Source: Apteryx mantelli (Eukaryota; Chordata; Aves; Apterygiformes; Apterygidae). Taken from it: a DNA stretch of 64,000 bases. Every line of letters starts with the position of its first letter. Position 1 is the first letter of the stretch. Below are positions 60,375 through 64,000 of the stretch, piece after piece. The translations under genes and the position numbers were made by a program. The DNA is taken from NCBI RefSeq assembly GCF_036417845.1, contig NC_090020.1:38672425-38736424 (forward strand), read 5' to 3'. The notes below the pieces were generated by a model. That model saw nothing but the letters and a program-made list of their open reading frames with translations. It was not told the DNA's origin and did no database searches.

Positions 60375-63300
60375 CTGTGACAAAAGAGAACGCATACACT
60401 GAGCGCGAGAAAAGGCAAACAGAAGGCAAGCAGAGCTTTTCAGTCAGTTTGTGTTAAAAAATATTCTCTCCCTGCTGCTTAAATATAAAGATTCTTTGTC
60501 ATGCTGAGTCCTGAAACGAAACAAAAGTTGATGTTCAAGTGTCTTGGCTTTATTCCAAAAAACACCTGCGAGCTTGCATCAGGGCTCTGCCATGAGTGTA
60601 TTTAATGACAGAACCAAGCAGAGTAGCATCTGTTCTTGGTGTGCAAACAAACTAAAAAAGCCATAATTTTGGCTACATTGGCCCAAATTTGGGGCTTTTA
60701 ATCGAGATCTTATGAAAAATCCTTAGCAGCGCAGTGGGGATCCTGATGGATTCCAGAGGAATCTCTAATTGGGAACAGAAATAGAAAATGATATCCTATA
60801 CTACATGTGACGTGCACATTATTTCAGTCCAGAGATCATTAAGATAATTACCATTCCACAAGAACCCCAAAGGTTTCTCAATAATGCAGTAACTACACAG
60901 GACCCACATCAGTAAAATATCACTTTTGTGGGTGAAGATGCTGTTTTTTCTGATCAAGGAGAGGAAACAGAGCTTTTCTATCCCTCATGTACACCTAGTT
61001 CAACTGTAATCAGTATTTCACAGCCTAATCCAGAGCTGAATTATACTGCAGTTAAATGCTGAGCATATTTTCTGCTGTTGTTTAAAGAAAGGCTTTCAAA
61101 CCAGGGACATTTAGAGCTGCCTTTTGGTTGTAGAACAGAACTGAAGGTATTTCAAACTATCTTCTTGGGAATTATACCACTTTATCTCAAAAGAATGAGT
61201 TTGTTATAGCTTTTGAGCAAGAGAGAGAATCTGAAAGCATCAACATTTTTTTAGTGATTTTCCATGTGTTTTGACTAAACTGATTCAGAAGAAAAGTATT
61301 GTACTCTTTGTCCTTAAACTTCACAATCTACGAATGCAATTTGTACTTACCAACTTCATAAACATTCTTACTGGCTGAAGCAGAGTTGGCAATTTCAGCG
61401 TATGGGGAATCCCTGCGTGCTGGTGACTTCATTTCAACATAGCCACATTCTGAATTTTTTGGTACAAGAGCTGGTGGGTCTTTTATAGTAGCATATGGGT
61501 TTTCAGAACTACTCAATGAGCAATTACTTAAATTGTATTCTGAGTTCTTCACTAGATCTGAAAGAAGAAAAACACACTGCTCTTTCAAATGTGCCATGTA
61601 AATATGGACGTGCTACTAAACAGAGCAAAATTCATTTTCATTTCTGAAAAACTCTGCTGTTATACAAATTCTGTAATTTTGAGTTCTACAAAGTCACTCA
61701 TAAATGAGTATTTAAATGGAAACTAGTCACAATTCAAAAATTGTCTTACACAGCAATTAACAAAGGCACCTCTACTTCTCTGCTCTTATGGGCCTGATCT
61801 TGCCATATGCAAATTCTTGTTGCAAAGCTTGAGCACCTTCAATTCCCATTAAATACAGGTAATTTGCAGAATCAGGTTTTAATAGGCACTTCAGAATACT
61901 TTTTGCCTTTGCAAGTGCTAAACTCAGGACACTATTAAAATTACTGATCTAACAGTCTGCTCCCAATAGTAACGGCTAGGCTGGTAAGGTGACTTCTAGG
62001 AATGACCCCCAGTTTGAGTATGCAGCCATGAAAACACATTAACCAGTAACCACTTTCTCTTAAGTTTCCATAAGGTTAAGCATAAGAGAGTTGAGAAGGA
62101 AATGTCAGATGGCTTGTCATTTGGGGATTTGACTGAAAGACAGATAACTGTGTTTTGAGAGGTATTTTCTCATGCTGGGAAGAGATTTTATAGTATCCTG
62201 TGTTACTTTTATTCTGTGTTATTTTGCAGTATTCCATGTTATTTCAGTTTTAAAGCTGCGACTTTCTCAGCTGGTTCCTGTTTCTGAATATCCAGCTCGA
62301 GACTGACTTGGAGGAACTGTTCAGTAAATGTTTGCTTATAACTTTGTGACACCTTTAAGGTATTTGAAATTAGGCTTCCCCTAATCCTCCAAAACCAGGG
62401 AATGTCAGGTAGCAGCTGCTACATATTTAACTCATTATTCTTTTAGATTTAGCTACACTTTCTTCACTGTTTGGATATCTAGACATTCTAGCCACCTTGG
62501 CATACCTGAATCATGTAACAAAAATAGGGACACACACCAGTACAGTCCAGTATAAAGTCTCATGAGAAAATCATATAACTAGAAAGATCAAAATATCATT
62601 GCTTCCCTGAATTTCCCGAACTTTTCACTCTTCTCTATACATTCATACTTTGATATACTTTCCAAAAGCCCACAGTGAGCTCCATGAAGCACTGCAGGCT
62701 TGTGGGGGCCCAGCCCTACATAAACCATGCCAGTTGCAAGAGGAATTGGCTCTCCCCTGAAGCCTTTCATCAGAGGCAGCTTGAATCCCTACCTGGCTGA
62801 CTGGGTTGAAGTCAAGGGCTGTCTCCCTTCTGCTGGTCAGAATAGAACCATTTTGTGATTCAGGTAGTACACAAATGGTTCATGTATGGAGAATGAGGGG
62901 CTTAAAAAGGCTTTTTTTTTCTAAGGAAAAAAGCAACAAAAACACCCTCTCCCCAAAACAATCACCCCCAAATAACCCTTAATGCATTGATTCAGTGACT
63001 AGGTATAATTTAGTCCAAAATTATTTTATATTCTCTTCACTCAGAAATCAAAGACAATTTAGAAGATGAAATTAAATATCTATATCATTTCATTTAAACA
63101 CATCAGAAAATACACTCACCTTTCAGGGATTTTCCCAAATATCCCCTATCAAGTCCAAAAGCACCTGAGAAAAATAAGATCAAAACCAGCAATTTTAAAA
63201 CCAAAGTAAAATGAGTAGGTAACAGCTTCGAACCCTTTAAAAAAATCGCTTTGTGGCCAATTTTTCCCCTGACAGAGGAATGCTCTTATAAGCACTGTGC

Positions 63301-64000
63301 TACCCAGTAGAGGGTTACAAAAGCATTGGTACGATGTGCTTGCACACTTTCAAATAGTAGCTCCCTGAGCAAGGAAGTTGTTTAAGGTCATAAGAGACTA
63401 TTAAATTATCTAGTTTGACCTCACATATGTCACAGGCCATTCCATTTCACCCAGTTACTCTTGAATGAACCCAATAACTGCTTTTTGATTAAAGCATATT
63501 TTTTGTCTGAATAAACCGTATCTACTAGAAAGGCTTCCATTTTGACCTGAAAATCTCAGGGTATGGCAAGTTCACTGCAATTCTGGGTGCTTTGCTCCCA
63601 AGGTTAATTACTCCTGCTGTATTTTCCAGGGTCTCTCCTTTCCAGTCCTTTGGCCTAAAGAAATGGCCTAAAACTCTTTATGCCTAGGTCTACAGCTTTG
63701 CAATTGTCTGTTATTAACAGATTTCTCTCAGTATAAACCCCAATATAAACATCTGTCTTTGGAGATTTGGCACTTATCTGGTTGCTAATCCATTCAAATA
63801 GCTTTAATTAATATTGTAAAGTGCTAATTTTTAATCAGAATGTATTGTGGTACTATGTTAGAAGCCTTACAAAAGCCTAAAACTATTATATCTAATACAA
63901 TATCTTTATCAACAAAACTCATAGTGTCCAAGACGAAATTATGTTATTTGAGAACATCTATTTTCAGTAAAACAATTGGCATAAATTGTATTCCCATCCC
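60214..64000 (-). CDS. MEGF10: MEGF10, multiple EGF-like domains 10 (3' end only; three last exons)
   Basis: Segments on the minus strand are 63164-63120, 61557-61351 and 60374-60214; the rest lies beyond the window. They encode the C-terminal cytoplasmic tail, about 136 residues: [86 protein letters not shown]. Tyrosine motifs seen include YATI, YVEM, YAEI, YDLP and YDLL. From family knowledge, MEGF10 is a type I membrane receptor (CED-1/Draper relative) for engulfment of apoptotic cells and synapses and for muscle satellite-cell and retinal-mosaic functions; tail tyrosine phosphorylation drives signalling. The paralogue MEGF11 is possible from sequence alone, but adjacency to PRRC1 on the same strand favours MEGF10. 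All introns are GT-AG and phases close. Confidence 0.93.
60375..61350 (-). other. MEGF10: MEGF10 last intron
   Basis: A 976-bp GT-AG intron (donor GTAAGT, acceptor TTGTCACAG). No repeat or internal gene recognised. Confidence 0.85.
61351..61557 (-). CDS. MEGF10: MEGF10 penultimate exon (tyrosine-rich tail)
   Basis: 207 bp. The first two bases complete Asp, then [58 protein letters not shown] and VYEV. Acceptor TTTCAG, donor GTTG|GTAAGT. It carries the YATI, YVEM and YAEI motifs, candidate docking sites for SH2 or adaptor proteins. Confidence 0.95.
61558..63119 (-). other. MEGF10: MEGF10 intron
   Basis: A 1.6-kb GT-AG intron, AT-rich. No repeat recognised apart from short A- and T-runs near 62.91-62.95 kb. 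Confidence 0.85.
63120..63164 (-). CDS. MEGF10: MEGF10 45-bp exon
   Basis: A 45-bp exon: GT completing the previous codon, then [14 protein letters not shown], ending with the first base of Asp. Acceptor TTTCTCAG, donor AAAG|GTGAGTG. Too short to appear as an open frame; it was found from conserved tail sequence, and its phase matches the next exon exactly. Confidence 0.9.
63165..64000 (-). other. MEGF10: MEGF10 intron, running off the right edge
   Basis: Intronic sequence upstream (in transcription) of the 45-bp exon. Most of it is occupied by an old CR1/L3-like LINE fragment. No further MEGF10 exon was seen before the window ends. Confidence 0.75.
63385..63935 (-). mobile_element. Old CR1/L3-type LINE fragment(s), antisense on plus strand
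   Basis: The plus strand reads in order: TTAAATTATCTAGTTTGACC, CACAGGCCATTCCATTTCAC, CCAGTTACTCTTGAATGAAC, TAAAGCATATTTTTTGTCTG and GGTTAATTACTCCTG. These follow the complement of the 3' end of amniote CR1/L3-like LINEs ('...gtcagactagatgatcataa...' in sense). A second part, with AAGCCTTACAAAAGCCTAAA and CTTTATCAACAAAACTCATA, matches another portion of the same kind of element. Strong divergence indicates an ancient insertion, in MEGF10 sense orientation. Recognition is from memory. Confidence 0.6.

Overview
This is a vertebrate nuclear genome window, most likely from a bird (a sauropsid at least). Protein-coding sequence is split into short exons with GT-AG introns, the sequence is AT-rich outside one CpG island, and interspersed repeats are sparse. 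The repeats I can recognise are an old CR1/L3-type LINE tail, MIR-like fragments and one solo LTR of a class II endogenous retrovirus. No bacterial, CRISPR or operon-like feature is present. Species cannot be fixed from the sequence alone.

Two genes are supported, both on the minus strand and arranged head-to-tail. PRRC1 is complete. It has a non-coding first exon in the CpG island (about 46.54-46.66 kb) and eight coding exons from 38,723 down to the stop at 17,283. Together these encode a 442-residue protein whose exon phases all join correctly. Upstream of it in transcription order lies the 3' end of MEGF10. Three exons (63,164-63,120, 61,557-61,351 and 60,374-60,214) encode the C-terminal cytoplasmic tail with its tyrosine motifs and the stop codon; the rest of the gene lies beyond the right edge. 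The order MEGF10 then PRRC1 on one strand is the order I know from human 5q23, which supports orthology of both.

Layout: 1-15.9 kb is intergenic sequence downstream of PRRC1 with no supportable gene. 15.9-46.7 kb is PRRC1. 46.7-59.4 kb is the PRRC1-MEGF10 interval, which carries the solo LTR (51,659-52,045 with a 6-bp target duplication), a perfect 22-bp-arm inverted repeat (53,826-53,881), a compound TA/CA microsatellite and an AAAAG array. 59.4-64 kb is the MEGF10 3' end, with an old CR1-like LINE fragment in its intron at the right edge.

The two proteins are not known to work together: PRRC1 is a cytosolic/Golgi-ER-exit-site protein with an NTPase-like domain, and MEGF10 is an engulfment receptor. 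I found no new biological system. The most notable non-coding structures are the long perfect hairpin, the 13 x 19 bp polypyrimidine minisatellite with a nearby G-run in PRRC1 intron 5, and the cleanly delimited solo LTR.
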